Source of the DNA: Mesoflavibacter zeaxanthinifaciens DSM 18436
Lineage (GTDB): Bacteria > Bacteroidota > Bacteroidia > Flavobacteriales > Flavobacteriaceae
Direction of reading: 5' to 3'
Assembly: GCF_000422365.1 (NCBI RefSeq)
Contig: NZ_AULQ01000002.1
Span: 1 to 64,000, forward strand
DNA: 64,000 nucleotides
In this document: one piece after another, positions 1 to 8,889 of the stretch
Layout: the number at the start of each line of letters is the position of its first letter
Position numbering within the stretch: the stretch's first letter is position 1
The notes under the pieces: model-generated
What the model saw: the letters and a program-made list of their open reading frames with translations, nothing else
Databases searched by the model: none
What the model was told of the DNA's origin: nothing
Position numbers and translations under genes: made by a program

Positions 1-1049
1 ATATCCCAGTTACCATTACTATCTGCAAAAGTTGTTCCTGTCCATCCTGATGGTACATAGTTTGTATCATTTCCAAAATCTTCTGTAAAGATAAATGTTG
101 ATGTTCCACTAGAACATGTTACACCTACTGGTGCTGGTGGTGGTGTGTTAAACGTTGTGAAGTTTACTGGTCCCACCCAGTTACTAAACCCATCAGTATC
201 ACAATCAGCTCTTACATAAACTTCATAAGCTGTACTTGGTGTTAAACCACTTGCTGGATAAGGGTTGTTAGTCGATGTTGTTGTACCATCTGTTGTTGGC
301 TCTCCTGTTCCTGCTGGTTGTATCCAAATTTGCCATTCAGTCTCTGATCCGCCTGCTAACCATGTTATATCTGCAGTGCTCTCACTTAAAGTTGTAACCG
401 ATAAATTTAATGGCTCAGGGCATGTCACATCAAAAATAGACACATCATCAAAAGCAAATCCTTCATCCTGAACAGATCCATCTGATCCAAAAGCTATTCT
501 TAGCTGAACACTACTTTCGCCTGCTAAGCCTACTAAAGCATGACGTGCAGTTACCCATCCATTAGACCCAGAACCATTTCGTCCTGTCCATCCTTCTTGT
601 TGCCCTCCTGGATTACCATTAATTGTAGTATCTGTATACCAATTATTAGGGTCTCCAAAAGCACCAACATTTTGCCATGTTGCTCCACCATCAATAGATG
701 ACTGTAATACAGTTCCATCCCAACTAAACTCTGATTCCCACCAAATACTCATTTCAATGCTTGGTGATGACAATGTTGATAGATCAAAAATTGGACTACT
801 TACAAAAGAGTCCTCATTACTATTATAATTTCCGGTTAGATTTGTTACCCATGAGTTACTACCAGATGCTGCACTATTTATAATAGTAGCTGCTGGCGTT
901 CCTAAAGCCCATGTTCCTGTACCGTTTGCTGTCCAGCCACCATCTCCAGATTCAAAATCTTCTGAGTAAGGATAACTGGTAATTTGTGAAAATGATTGTA
1001 TGCTCGAAAATAAAGCAATCAAACAAATTAGTAGAGTAGTTTTTTTCAT
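1..1049 (-). CDS. Secreted fibronectin type III / MAM-like domain protein (partial, C-terminus missing)
   Basis: This reading frame opens at an ATG at 1049 and runs off the left edge after 349 codons without a stop, so only the N-terminal part is present. It starts with a classical signal peptide (about 22 residues, ending SFSQ). A jelly-roll-like adhesion region of the MAM/choice-of-anchor-J kind follows at roughly residues 25-175, with the 'EDFESG' opening, Trp-rich strands and a 'GFAFDDVSI' ending. A fibronectin type III-like module follows (Pro-Glu-Pro start, 'YEVYVRADC' core), and then a second adhesion-type domain begins. In Flavobacteriaceae such proteins are large, exported and usually T9SS-sorted. 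The sorting domain would lie outside the window. Its substrate or partner is unknown. Confidence 0.85.
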   Translation of the reverse strand, partial: MKKTTLLICLIALFSSIQSFSQITSYPYSEDFESGDGGWTANGTGTWALGTPAATIINSAASGSNSWVTNLTGNYNSNEDSFVSSPIFDLSTLSSPSIEMSIWWESEFSWDGTVLQSSIDGGATWQNVGAFGDPNNWYTDTTINGNPGGQQEGWTGRNGSGSNGWVTARHALVGLAGESSVQLRIAFGSDGSVQDEGFAFDDVSIFDVTCPEPLNLSVTTLSESTADITWLAGGSETEWQIWIQPAGTGEPTTDGTTTSTNNPYPASGLTPSTAYEVYVRADCDTDGFSNWVGPVNFTTFNTPPPAPVGVTCSSGTSTFIFTEDFGNDTNYVPSGWTGTTFADSNGNWD

Positions 1050-1060
1050 ATTAATTAATG

Positions 1061-1084
1061 AGATGTTTAGTTTTAGAAACATCT
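1061..1084 (-). other. Perfect 8-bp inverted repeat in the leader of the secreted protein gene
   Basis: AGATGTTT and AAACATCT flank an 8-base loop about 12 bases upstream of the ATG at 1049. It could form a 5' leader hairpin or be a regulator site. Function is not determined. Confidence 0.35.
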
Positions 1085-1194
1085 AAGCTATTAAAAAAAA
1101 CCTACTACTACTTACCCTAAATAGTTAATATAGATAAAATGTTTTAATTTATCGTTTAAAAGAAAACAGCGACTAATCCCTTAATGACTATCGA

Positions 1195-2232
1195 TTAAGG
1201 AGCAGGATTAGGTATTATGGAATGAATTTGATTTATTTTTTCTAAAATTTCTGAAGATAATTCAATATTAATGCTTGAAATATTTTCTTTAAGTTGCTCT
1301 AAATTAGTTGCTCCAATAATATTACTAGTTATAAATGGTCTTTGATTAACAAAAGCCAATGCCATTTGCGCTAAGCTAAGATTATTAGCTTCTGCTAGCT
1401 CTAGATATTTTTTTGTTGCAATTGTTGAATTTTCACTACTGTATCTAGCAAATCTTGGAAACAATTTTAATCTAGAGTTTTCTCCTGCAGTTCCTTTAAT
1501 ATATTTACCAGATAACACACCAAATGCCATAGGCGAATAAGCTAATAATCCTATATTTTCTCTTATTGAAATTTCAGCCATGTCTCCTTCAAAAACTCGG
1601 TTAATTAAAGAGTATGCATTTTGAATGGTTATCGGTCTTATTAAATTATGCTTTTTAGATTCTTCTAAATAGCGCATTGTTCCCCATGCTTTTTCGTTAG
1701 AAAGTCCTGCAAAACGAATTTTTCCTTCTTTTTTTACAGCCTCTAACTGCTCTAAAACGTCTTTAAAATTATCTTCCCATTTGTCGTTTGGATTATGATT
1801 ATAATCTCTTACCCCAAACGTATTAGTTTGTCGTTCTGGCCAATGTAATTGAAACAAATCTATATAATCTGTTTGTAGTCTTTTTAATTCTTTTTCTACA
1901 GCATCTTTAATTGATCCTTTTTGAAATCCTGATGTACGTATGTGTGCGGTATAATCGCCTGGCCCAGCTATTTTGGATGCGATAACAACTTTTTCTCTAT
2001 GTCCTGTTTTTTTAAGCCATGTCCCTATTATTTCACTAGTTCTTCCTTGCGTTCTTGCTTCAGCAGGTACAGGATATAATTCTGCTGTATCTATAAAATT
2101 CACACCTTGTTCTATTGCATAATCTAATTGTGCATGACCTTCTTCTTCTGTATTTTGATTTCCCCAAGTCATAGTACCTAGGCAAATTTTACTCACTTTT
2201 ATATCTGTGTTTGGAAGCGTTGTATATTTCAT
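1195..2232 (-). CDS. tas: Tas-like NADP(H)-dependent aldo/keto reductase
   Basis: This 345-residue protein is a cytoplasmic aldo/keto reductase that reduces carbonyl groups with NADPH. Its sequence closely follows E. coli Tas from end to end, including the 'GTMTWG' start, the 'AELYPVP' active-site loop, 'LKRLQTDYIDLFQLHWP' and the final 'PNPAP'. The catalytic tetrad is visible as Asp48, Tyr53, Lys87 and His130. The length is normal for the subfamily. The gene stands alone: a -7 box lies 24 bases upstream of the ATG, and the preceding ompA-like gene ends in its own terminator. The physiological substrate of Tas proteins is not firmly known, so the role in this organism is open. Confidence 0.93.
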   Translation of the reverse strand: MKYTTLPNTDIKVSKICLGTMTWGNQNTEEEGHAQLDYAIEQGVNFIDTAELYPVPAEARTQGRTSEIIGTWLKKTGHREKVVIASKIAGPGDYTAHIRTSGFQKGSIKDAVEKELKRLQTDYIDLFQLHWPERQTNTFGVRDYNHNPNDKWEDNFKDVLEQLEAVKKEGKIRFAGLSNEKAWGTMRYLEESKKHNLIRPITIQNAYSLINRVFEGDMAEISIRENIGLLAYSPMAFGVLSGKYIKGTAGENSRLKLFPRFARYSSENSTIATKKYLELAEANNLSLAQMALAFVNQRPFITSNIIGATNLEQLKENISSINIELSSEILEKINQIHSIIPNPAP

Positions 2233-2255
2233 TTTTTGGATAGTTTACTTTTTAA

Positions 2256-2263
2256 CAAATATA
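2256..2263 (-). promoter_or_regulatory. -7 promoter box of the aldo/keto reductase
   Basis: On the minus strand this reads TATATTTG, a perfect match to the Bacteroidota -7 consensus TAnnTTTG, upstream of the ATG at 2232. No clear -33 TTG is visible at the usual distance. Confidence 0.5.
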
Positions 2264-2299
2264 AAAAGACCTTTAATTAAATAATTTAACTAAAGGTCT
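2262..2299 (-). terminator. Rho-independent terminator after the OmpA-like gene
   Basis: Minus-strand arms AGACCTTTA (2299-2291) and TAAAGGTCT (2275-2267) pair perfectly, with additional AT pairing inside, and are followed by five T residues. A second inverted repeat, TTGTTAAG/CTTAACAA, lies at 2306-2337. Confidence 0.6.
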
Positions 2300-2340
2300 A
2301 AATGTTTGTTAAGAATTTTATACTCAAAACTTAACAATTT

Positions 2341-2383
2341 GCGCTAAGTATAACTCAAGACTGTGCTAACGCCCTAATTATTT
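2341..2383 (-). repeat. Short or degenerate copy of the GGGCGTTA-type intergenic repeat
   Basis: Immediately at the ompA-like stop codon the minus strand reads AATAATTAGGGCGTTAG. Downstream of hflX, at 57430, it reads AAAATAACTTGGGCGTTAC. The same motif in the same position relative to a stop codon suggests two copies of one dispersed element. This one is short and lacks the far end. Confidence 0.4.
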
Positions 2384-3330
2384 AACAACTCTGTGATTTT
2401 GTCTAATTTTGGTGTTAAAATAACCTCTATACGACGGTTTTTTGCTTTTCCTTCAGCTGTGTCGTTAGTTGCAACAGGAGCATACTCGCCACGACCTGCA
2501 GCTGTTAAACTTTCTGGATTGATATTTTTATTTTCTTGAAGGATATTTACTATTGCTGTAGCACGTTTAGTTGATAAATCCCAGTTGTCTTTTACGTTTC
2601 CGTTACCAGAAAATGGGTCGTTATCTGTGTGTCCTTCTATCAATACTGAAATGTCTGGATTATCTGCCAACACTGTTCCTAACTGCTTTACTGCTTGTTT
2701 ACCTTGTGTTCCTACTGCCCAACTACCTGATTGGAATAACAGTTTATTTTCCATAGATACATAAACTTTTCCGTTACGTTTTTCTACGGTTAATCCTTTA
2801 CCTTCAAAATCTACTAACGCACTTGAAATGGCGTCTTTTAACGCATTCATTTCGGCTTCTTTTGCAGATATTATAGCCTCTAGATCTGCTACACGTTGCG
2901 ATCTTGCTTCAAGTTCTTTTTTTAACTGCTCTAATCTAGCGTTTTCTGTAGCTAATGCTTGCTCTTTAGCTTCTAATTGCGCTAATAATTCTCTGTTCTT
3001 TTTTGTGTTTGCCGCAATTGCAGAACTACTATTAGCTTCTAAAGCGTCATATGATGCTTTTAAAGTATCATAATTAGTTTTTGTTGCTGCTAGATCTGCT
3101 TGTAATTGGTCGCGTTTTGCTACAGCTTCGTCATATTTTGCTTGTAATGAAGCTAAGTCATTTTCAGCTTGGTTTTTTGCTTTTTGTAAATCCTTATTTT
3201 GATCTTTTAACGATCTATTTTCTTTTTTTAAGTCTGCATATTTACTTTCTAGCTCTTTGTACACTTTTGGCGATACACAACTTGATAATACAAAAGTTGA
3301 AAGCATTAAAGTTAAAAAGGTGTTTTTCAT
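2374..3330 (-). CDS. OmpA family outer-membrane lipoprotein with coiled-coil stalk
   Basis: This 318-residue envelope protein has a type II signal peptide with lipobox LSSC (Cys18), so it should be lipid-anchored. A long, charged Ala/Lys/Glu-rich coiled coil spans about residues 25-170 and could bridge the periplasm. The C-terminal OmpA-like domain (about 195-312) has the peptidoglycan-binding signatures 'IEGHTDND', 'NWDLSTKRA' and 'NRRIEV', so it should bind the cell wall non-covalently. The architecture (lipid anchor, coiled coil, OmpA domain) is common in Flavobacteriaceae and suggests a structural tether. It lies 27 bases downstream of the exonuclease III gene on the same strand and is probably co-transcribed with it. 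The stop codon sits inside a dispersed repeat motif. Confidence 0.9.
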   Translation of the reverse strand: MKNTFLTLMLSTFVLSSCVSPKVYKELESKYADLKKENRSLKDQNKDLQKAKNQAENDLASLQAKYDEAVAKRDQLQADLAATKTNYDTLKASYDALEANSSSAIAANTKKNRELLAQLEAKEQALATENARLEQLKKELEARSQRVADLEAIISAKEAEMNALKDAISSALVDFEGKGLTVEKRNGKVYVSMENKLLFQSGSWAVGTQGKQAVKQLGTVLADNPDISVLIEGHTDNDPFSGNGNVKDNWDLSTKRATAIVNILQENKNINPESLTAAGRGEYAPVATNDTAEGKAKNRRIEVILTPKLDKITELLNN

Positions 3331-3357
3331 TTTTTATTTATTTGGGATTGTTGTTTA

Positions 3358-4119
3358 TTAGTTTTCTAGTTCTAGCAAAATTGGACAATGGTCACTATGT
3401 TTTGCTTCTTGTAATATAACTGCTCTTTTTATTTTTTGTTGTAATGGCTCGCTAACCATTGCGTAATCTAAACGCCAACCTTTATTGTTTGCTCTTGCAT
3501 TGGCGCGGTAGCTCCACCACGAATATTCTTGTCTTTCTGGATGAAGATATCTAAAGGAATCAATAAAACCGCTATCTATAAAGCTTGTTAACCACTCGCG
3601 CTCTTCGGGTAAAAAACCTGAAACGCCTTTCATTTTTGGGTTATGAATATCTATTTCTTCATGACAAATATTGTAATCTCCACAAACAACTAGATTAGGT
3701 CTTTCTTGACGTAAATCATTTAAATATTGATGAATCATGTCCATATATTCAAATTTGTGCGATAATCTAGCATCGTTTGTTCCAGAAGGCAAATACATAC
3801 TCATCACCGATAAATGTCCAAAATCTACACGCAAGTTTCTACCTTCAAAATCCATAGATTCTATTCCTGTTCCAAACTCGACATGATCTGGTTCGGTTTT
3901 ACACAACACAGCTACACCGCTATAGCCTTTTTTTTGTGCGCTAAACCAATAATTATAATGGTAACCAGCGTCTTTAAACAAGTCTAAATCTAGCTGTTCT
4001 TCCATTGCTTTTATCTCTTGCAAACACAAAATATCTGGATTTGCACTTTTTAACCAATCTATAAATCCTTTGTTTATTGCTGCTCTAATTCCGTTAACGT
4101 TGTATGAGATAATTTTCAT
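3358..4119 (-). CDS. xth: Exodeoxyribonuclease III
   Basis: This 253-residue Mg-dependent enzyme cleaves DNA at abasic sites and degrades 3' ends during base-excision repair. All signature blocks of the endonuclease/exonuclease/phosphatase fold are in order: 'NVNGIRAA' near residue 8, 'LCLQEIKA' with metal ligand Glu35, 'GYSGVAVL', 'CGDYNICHEEIDIHNP', 'WRLDYAMVS' and the C-terminal 'KHSDHCPIL' with the catalytic Asp-His pair. Length is typical of XthA. The start at 4119 gives a full N-terminal beta strand. It is first in a probable two-gene unit with the OmpA-like lipoprotein and is divergent from the large outer-membrane protein gene at 4238. Confidence 0.96.
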   Translation of the reverse strand: MKIISYNVNGIRAAINKGFIDWLKSANPDILCLQEIKAMEEQLDLDLFKDAGYHYNYWFSAQKKGYSGVAVLCKTEPDHVEFGTGIESMDFEGRNLRVDFGHLSVMSMYLPSGTNDARLSHKFEYMDMIHQYLNDLRQERPNLVVCGDYNICHEEIDIHNPKMKGVSGFLPEEREWLTSFIDSGFIDSFRYLHPERQEYSWWSYRANARANNKGWRLDYAMVSEPLQQKIKRAVILQEAKHSDHCPILLELEN

Positions 4120-4237
4120 CTTAATTATTAATTTCTGCTAAAATAAATAATGCGTTACTTTTACAAGATGAATTATAGCCTTTTTAACTAAAAAATATTA
4201 ACAAAATAAAGTAACCATTTTACTGTTATAGTTGTAG

Positions 4238-7200
4238 ATGAAAAATTGCTTTACCTTTTTTATTTTCTTGTCAGTCTTTTTTGCTTTTGGGCAAGACCAA
4301 GACGATTTATTGGTAAAGAAAACCATCGCCGTTAAAGACACTATAAAAGTAGATAGCGTAAGTATAAATTCTAATTTTTTTGAACTAAAAACTAATAGCA
4401 ATCAGGTTTTAGATACTACGTATTACACTATTGATTTTGCAACGTCAACGCTTCAACTTTTAAAACCTATTGAAGGAGATTCTGTAATAGTAAGTTACCA
4501 AAAATATCCTGAATTTTTAACTAGAACTTACCAACAATTTGACAAAAGCGTTATTGTAGAAAGTATTGCAAACATTGACAAACTTGTACAACTTAAACAA
4601 CCCAATATTACAAACACTTTTACACCTTTTGATGGTTTAACCACTACAGGTAGTATAAGTCGCGGCGTAACTATTGGTAACAACCAAAATTCTGTTTTAA
4701 ATAGCGAATTAGATTTACAAATCACTGGTAAACTAAACGATAAAGTCTCACTGCGCGCCAGCATACAAGATGCCAACATACCATTACAAGAAAGTGGTTA
4801 CTCACAACGTTTAGACGAGTTTGACCAAGTGTTTTTAGAGCTTTTTAGTGACCGTTGGGCAATACGCGCAGGAGATATCGACTTACAAAATAACAACTCT
4901 TATTTTGCTAGTTTTTCTAAGCGTGTGCAAGGCTTACAAATAAGAGCGAACTTGGGTAACGACAACCATCAAACCAATCTTTTTGCGTCTGGCGCTTTGG
5001 TACGCGGGCAATTTACCAACTACCAATTTACCGCTCAAGAAGGTAATCAAGGTCCGTACAAACTGCAAGGTCCAAGTGGCGAGTTGTTTATACTTATCGT
5101 TTCCGGAAGTGAAACCGTTTACGTAAATGGCGTACCGTTAAAAAGAGGAGAAAACGAAGATTATATTATAGATTACAATGCAGGTGAAATTATTTTCAAC
5201 CCTACGTATCCTGTAACTTCAGAAATGAGAATTAGTGTTGATTTTCAATATTCTGAACGAAATTATTCTAGAATTGTCGCTTTTGGAGGTGGAAATTACA
5301 GTAGCGACAAACTGAAAATTGGCGCTTCTGTCTATTCTGAAAACGATTCTAAAAACAATCCATTACAACAAAATATCTCTCAAGCACAAGCTGAAATTTT
5401 AAGCAACGCAGGTGATGATCAAAACCTAATGACAGCGCCTTCTGAAGTCCCAGAAGCATATAATGAAAATAGAATTTTATACAAAAAAGAAATTTTTAAC
5501 GGAGAAGAGATTTACATATTCTCCAACAATCCAGATGACGAGCTTTACAGCGTTACCTTTACTTTAATTGGAGAAAATCTAGGTGATTATATACTATCAT
5601 CGTCAAATGCCATTAATAATATTTATGAATACGTTGCGCCAATAAATGGTATACCACAAGGTAATTATGCACCTGTAGTACAATTAGTAGCGCCAACGCT
5701 TTTACAAATTGCAGTAGTAAATGGTGAATACACACCAAATGAAAAAACAAACATTAGTTTTGAATTAGCCGGTAGCAAAAACGACCTTAACCTGTTTTCT
5801 AATTTAGATGATGAAAACAATAATGGTTATGCAGGTAAATTAACCGTAGAACAGTCCATAATCAAACAAGATAGTCTTTGGAATCTTAATGCAATTGCAG
5901 ATATAGATTACATCAATCAAGATTTTAAAACTATACAACGTTTATACCGACCAGAATTTAATCGTGACTGGAATTTAAGCCAAAACAGCACCAATCTTCA
6001 AAATACAACCTTAGGAAATCAAGCTTTAATTTCAGCAGGTTTTGAGGCTGTTCACCCAGAAAAAGGAAATGCAAGTTACAACTTTCAGCATTTAAACTAC
6101 TCAGGAACATTTAGCGGAAGCAAACACAATTTAAACACCAATTTAAGACTTAAAAAACTTAATATTTCATCACAAACAAGTCTATTAAATTCGGATGCAA
6201 CTTTTAACAAATCTAGATTTTTCAGAAGTTACAACAAAGCCATTTACGCCTTAAAAAAGCAATGGTTTGGGGCTGGTTTTTCAGCTGAAGAAAACAAAGA
6301 GCGCATTAAAGAAACACAAGCTTTTACAGACCTATCTCAACGTTTTACAGCTTATCAAGCCTTTACAGGAATTGGTGATAGCACCAATGTTTTTGCAGAA
6401 GTTGGTTATAAATTTAGAGTTAATGACAGTATTCAAAATCAAAAATTAACTCGTGTTAATACCTCAAAAACATACTATTTAGATTCGCGTTTGATAAGTA
6501 ACAAAAACACCAATCTATCAATGTATGTTAATTACCGTACGCTGACTTATGAAGATGAAGACATTGCAGACGAAAACTCTCTAAACTCGCGTATATTATT
6601 CAATCAAAAGTTTCTAAAAAATGGTGTTATTTGGAATACTGCTTTCGAGACTAATTCTGGCTCTTTACCTCAACAAGATTTCACTTACGTGCAAGTAGAA
6701 CCTGGTCAAGGCGCATACACTTGGATTGATTATAATAATAACGGTATACAAGAATTAGAAGAATTTGAAATTGCTCAATTTACCGATCAAGGTGAATATA
6801 TTCGTGTGTTATTACCTAATCAAGTTTATATAAAAACACATCAAAACAGATTGAGTCAAACCCTAACTTTAAACCCAATAAATTGGGTGAATTCAGAGCA
6901 AAAAGGAAAAAAATTATTATCTAAATTTTACAATCAAACCAGTTATTTAATTGATAGAAAAATTAGAAGAAACGGTGATAATTTTGATTTAAATCCTTTT
7001 AAAAAAGACGAAGACAATCAATTGGGACTTAACCAAAACTTTAGAAATGTACTGTTTTTTAACCGAGGCAAGCAACGCTATACAACGTCTTACACGTATT
7101 TAAACAATCAATCTAAAAGCACACTAAGTTTTGGGTTTATAGAAAACAAATTGAAAAGTCACCAATTAAATTTCACGCACAAAATAGCTAATAGTTGGCT

Positions 7201-7681
7201 AGTTACTTTAACCTCTACTTTAGAAAATCAATTTAATAAAAGTCAAAACTTTAGCAGTAAAAATTTCGATTTAGATACTGAAGCTTTCAACCCAAAAATA
7301 TCATATTTATTAAATGATAATGTTCAATTTGACGTGTTTTATCAATATACAAACAAAGAAAATACAATTAATAATTTAGAAACTTTACAGCAGCAAAAGT
7401 ATGGTTTATCATTTGCGTTTTCGCCTAAAAGCAATGCACAATCTGGCGCAATTTCTGCTGAATTTAACGTATTCAATAACGACTTTACAGGCAACGCCAA
7501 CAGTCCTGTAGCTTATCAATTATTAGAAGGTTTACAACCAGGAAAAAACTTTACTTGGACACTTTTAGCGCAAAAAAAACTAACCAAATTTTTAGATTTA
7601 AATCTTAATTATTTTGGTAGAAAAACTGAAACCTCAAAAACCATTCATACCGGTAACGTACAGTTAAAAGCTTATTTTTAA
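4238..7681 (+). CDS. Large outer-membrane beta-barrel-like protein, function unknown
   Basis: A signal peptide (about 18 residues) precedes 1147 residues rich in alternating polar/hydrophobic strands, Asn and aromatic residues, ending 'GNVQLKAYF', as expected of an outer-membrane barrel closing on an aromatic. A strongly structured block at about residues 125-220 runs through 'GSISRGVTIGNNQ', 'LDLQITGKL' and 'FLELFSDRWAIRAGDIDL'. I recall similar wording in conserved, uncharacterised Bacteroidota outer-membrane proteins. A segment with 'IDYNNNGIQELEEFE' around residue 830 looks like a calcium-binding DxDxDG-type loop. It is monocistronic between xth and the metal-efflux region. I cannot assign a substrate. 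A distant relationship to SprA-like barrels is a guess only. Confidence 0.8.
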   Translation: MKNCFTFFIFLSVFFAFGQDQDDLLVKKTIAVKDTIKVDSVSINSNFFELKTNSNQVLDTTYYTIDFATSTLQLLKPIEGDSVIVSYQKYPEFLTRTYQQFDKSVIVESIANIDKLVQLKQPNITNTFTPFDGLTTTGSISRGVTIGNNQNSVLNSELDLQITGKLNDKVSLRASIQDANIPLQESGYSQRLDEFDQVFLELFSDRWAIRAGDIDLQNNNSYFASFSKRVQGLQIRANLGNDNHQTNLFASGALVRGQFTNYQFTAQEGNQGPYKLQGPSGELFILIVSGSETVYVNGVPLKRGENEDYIIDYNAGEIIFNPTYPVTSEMRISVDFQYSERNYSRIVAFGGGNYSSDKLKIGASVYSENDSKNNPLQQNISQAQAEILSNAGDDQNLMTAPSEVPEAYNENRILYKKEIFNGEEIYIFSNNPDDELYSVTFTLIGENLGDYILSSSNAINNIYEYVAPINGIPQGNYAPVVQLVAPTLLQIAVVNGEYTPNEKTNISFELAGSKNDLNLFSNLDDENNNGYAGKLTVEQSIIKQDSLWNLNAIADIDYINQDFKTIQRLYRPEFNRDWNLSQNSTNLQNTTLGNQALISAGFEAVHPEKGNASYNFQHLNYSGTFSGSKHNLNTNLRLKKLNISSQTSLLNSDATFNKSRFFRSYNKAIYALKKQWFGAGFSAEENKERIKETQAFTDLSQRFTAYQAFTGIGDSTNVFAEVGYKFRVNDSIQNQKLTRVNTSKTYYLDSRLISNKNTNLSMYVNYRTLTYEDEDIADENSLNSRILFNQKFLKNGVIWNTAFETNSGSLPQQDFTYVQVEPGQGAYTWIDYNNNGIQELEEFEIAQFTDQGEYIRVLLPNQVYIKTHQNRLSQTLTLNPINWVNSEQKGKKLLSKFYNQTSYLIDRKIRRNGDNFDLNPFKKDEDNQLGLNQNFRNVLFFNRGKQRYTTSYTYLNNQSKSTLSFGFIENKLKSHQLNFTHKIANSWLVTLTSTLENQFNKSQNFSSKNFDLDTEAFNPKISYLLNDNVQFDVFYQYTNKENTINNLETLQQQKYGLSFAFSPKSNAQSGAISAEFNVFNNDFTGNANSPVAYQLLEGLQPGKNFTWTLLAQKKLTKFLDLNLNYFGRKTETSKTIHTGNVQLKAYF

Positions 7682-7725
7682 GCATTTACGTATTTTAAAA
7701 ACTTCCATTTGCTAAAACCCTTTAA

Positions 7726-7761
7726 AAAACGTATACTATGACAATAACCACAATACGTTTT
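7726..7761. promoter_or_regulatory. 9-bp inverted repeat abutting a start codon (possible operator)
   Basis: AAAACGTAT (7726-7734) and ATACGTTTT (7753-7761) form a perfect 9-bp inverted repeat with an 18-base spacer, ending one base before the ATG at 7763. A third related half, ACGTATTTT, lies at about 7688. The arrangement could be a repressor site or an RNA hairpin that masks the start. Confidence 0.4.
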
Positions 7762-7762
7762 A

Positions 7763-8797
7763 ATGAAAGATTTTATAATTATTGGTGCAGCACAAGCAGG
7801 ATTATCTATGGCTTATCACTTAAAGAAAAATCAAAAAGATTTTTTAATAATTGATAAAGAGGATGAAATTGGTGCTTCTTGGCTTAACCGTTGGAACTCG
7901 TTAAAACTATTCACACCAACCGAGTTTAATCATCTTGCAGGAATGCCTTTTCCTGCACCTAAAGGACATTATCCTGACAAATACGAAGTCGCAGATTACT
8001 TTAAAGCTTATGTAGAAAAATTTGACTTCCCAGTGCAATTAAACACGCTTGCAGAACGCATTGAAAAGAAAGACAATCATTTTATTGTAAAAACAAATAA
8101 AGGTGATTTAAAGTGCAAAGAAGTTATTGTAGCAACTGGACCGTTTCATATTCCTTACACGCCAAAATTTCATAATAATCTTTCCGAAGATATTTTTCAA
8201 ATACATAGTAATTACTACAAAAATCCGGAACAACTTAAAGATGGCGCAACACTGGTTGTTGGTGGCGGTGATAGCGGATTTCAGATTTTAGATGAAATTT
8301 CAAAACAAACCAATAATAAAACTTATTTCTCAGGAAATACAGACATCAAAACTTTACCACAAGAAATCTTAGGAAAAACACTTTGGTGGTGGTTTACTAT
8401 AACAGGCTTTTTAAGTTTTAGTAAGGACTCTTGGCTTGGAAAAAAGATTAGTAAATCTAAACAGCCAATTATTGGCACAGATGTAAAATCTATAATTAAA
8501 AGAGATAACGTTATACCTGTCGGATACACACTTGACGCCGAAAAAAACACTATTAAAACATCAAAAAAAACACTTAACGATGTAAAAAATATTGTTTGGG
8601 CAACCGGTTATAAACCCAACTTTAATTGGATAAAAAATATTGAGTTAACCCAAAATGGTTATCCAAAACATCATCGTGGTATTAGCACAACAAACGGACT
8701 ATATTTTATTGGTTTACCATGGTTACACACACGTGGATCTGCTACTTTAGGCGGCATAAAAAAAGACGCCAATTACCTAGCTAATAATATTTTATAA
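7763..8797 (+). CDS. Flavin-containing monooxygenase-like NAD(P)/FAD oxidoreductase (CzcO-like)
   Basis: This 344-residue cytoplasmic oxidoreductase has two dinucleotide-binding Rossmann motifs. One is N-terminal for FAD ('IIGAAQAGLSMAYHL', a degenerate GxGxxG, then 'IIDKEDEIGASW'). The other is central for NAD(P)H ('LVVGGGDSGFQI', near residue 165). 'VIVATGPFH' and 'IVWATGYKPNFNWI' are the ATG motifs typical of this class. Length and order fit the small flavin monooxygenase group that includes CzcO, YpdA and trimethylamine monooxygenase relatives. CzcO-type proteins are often encoded near heavy-metal resistance genes, and a metal efflux operon starts about 90 bases downstream, which suits the CzcO reading. 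The substrate cannot be told from sequence. An inverted repeat touches the start codon. Confidence 0.8.
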   Translation: MKDFIIIGAAQAGLSMAYHLKKNQKDFLIIDKEDEIGASWLNRWNSLKLFTPTEFNHLAGMPFPAPKGHYPDKYEVADYFKAYVEKFDFPVQLNTLAERIEKKDNHFIVKTNKGDLKCKEVIVATGPFHIPYTPKFHNNLSEDIFQIHSNYYKNPEQLKDGATLVVGGGDSGFQILDEISKQTNNKTYFSGNTDIKTLPQEILGKTLWWWFTITGFLSFSKDSWLGKKISKSKQPIIGTDVKSIIKRDNVIPVGYTLDAEKNTIKTSKKTLNDVKNIVWATGYKPNFNWIKNIELTQNGYPKHHRGISTTNGLYFIGLPWLHTRGSATLGGIKKDANYLANNIL

Positions 8798-8847
8798 ATA
8801 AAAATCCTTAATTAAAAACGTTCTATATTAACAGTCATATGTAACTT

Positions 8848-8875
8848 TTGTAACAGTTTAATTCCTTTAATTTTG
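8848..8875 (+). promoter_or_regulatory. Promoter of the heavy-metal efflux operon
   Basis: TTG at 8848-8850, a 17-base spacer and a perfect -7 box TAATTTTG at 8868-8875 match the Flavobacterium promoter consensus. The first gene starts 14 bases later at 8890. Confidence 0.7.
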
Positions 8876-8889
8876 TAATTTCGTAAGGC

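Noticed and set aside
265-471. Short plus-strand frame at the left edge
   Set aside because: It lies antisense within the fibronectin-type gene, which has a signal peptide and continuous domain structure on the minus strand.
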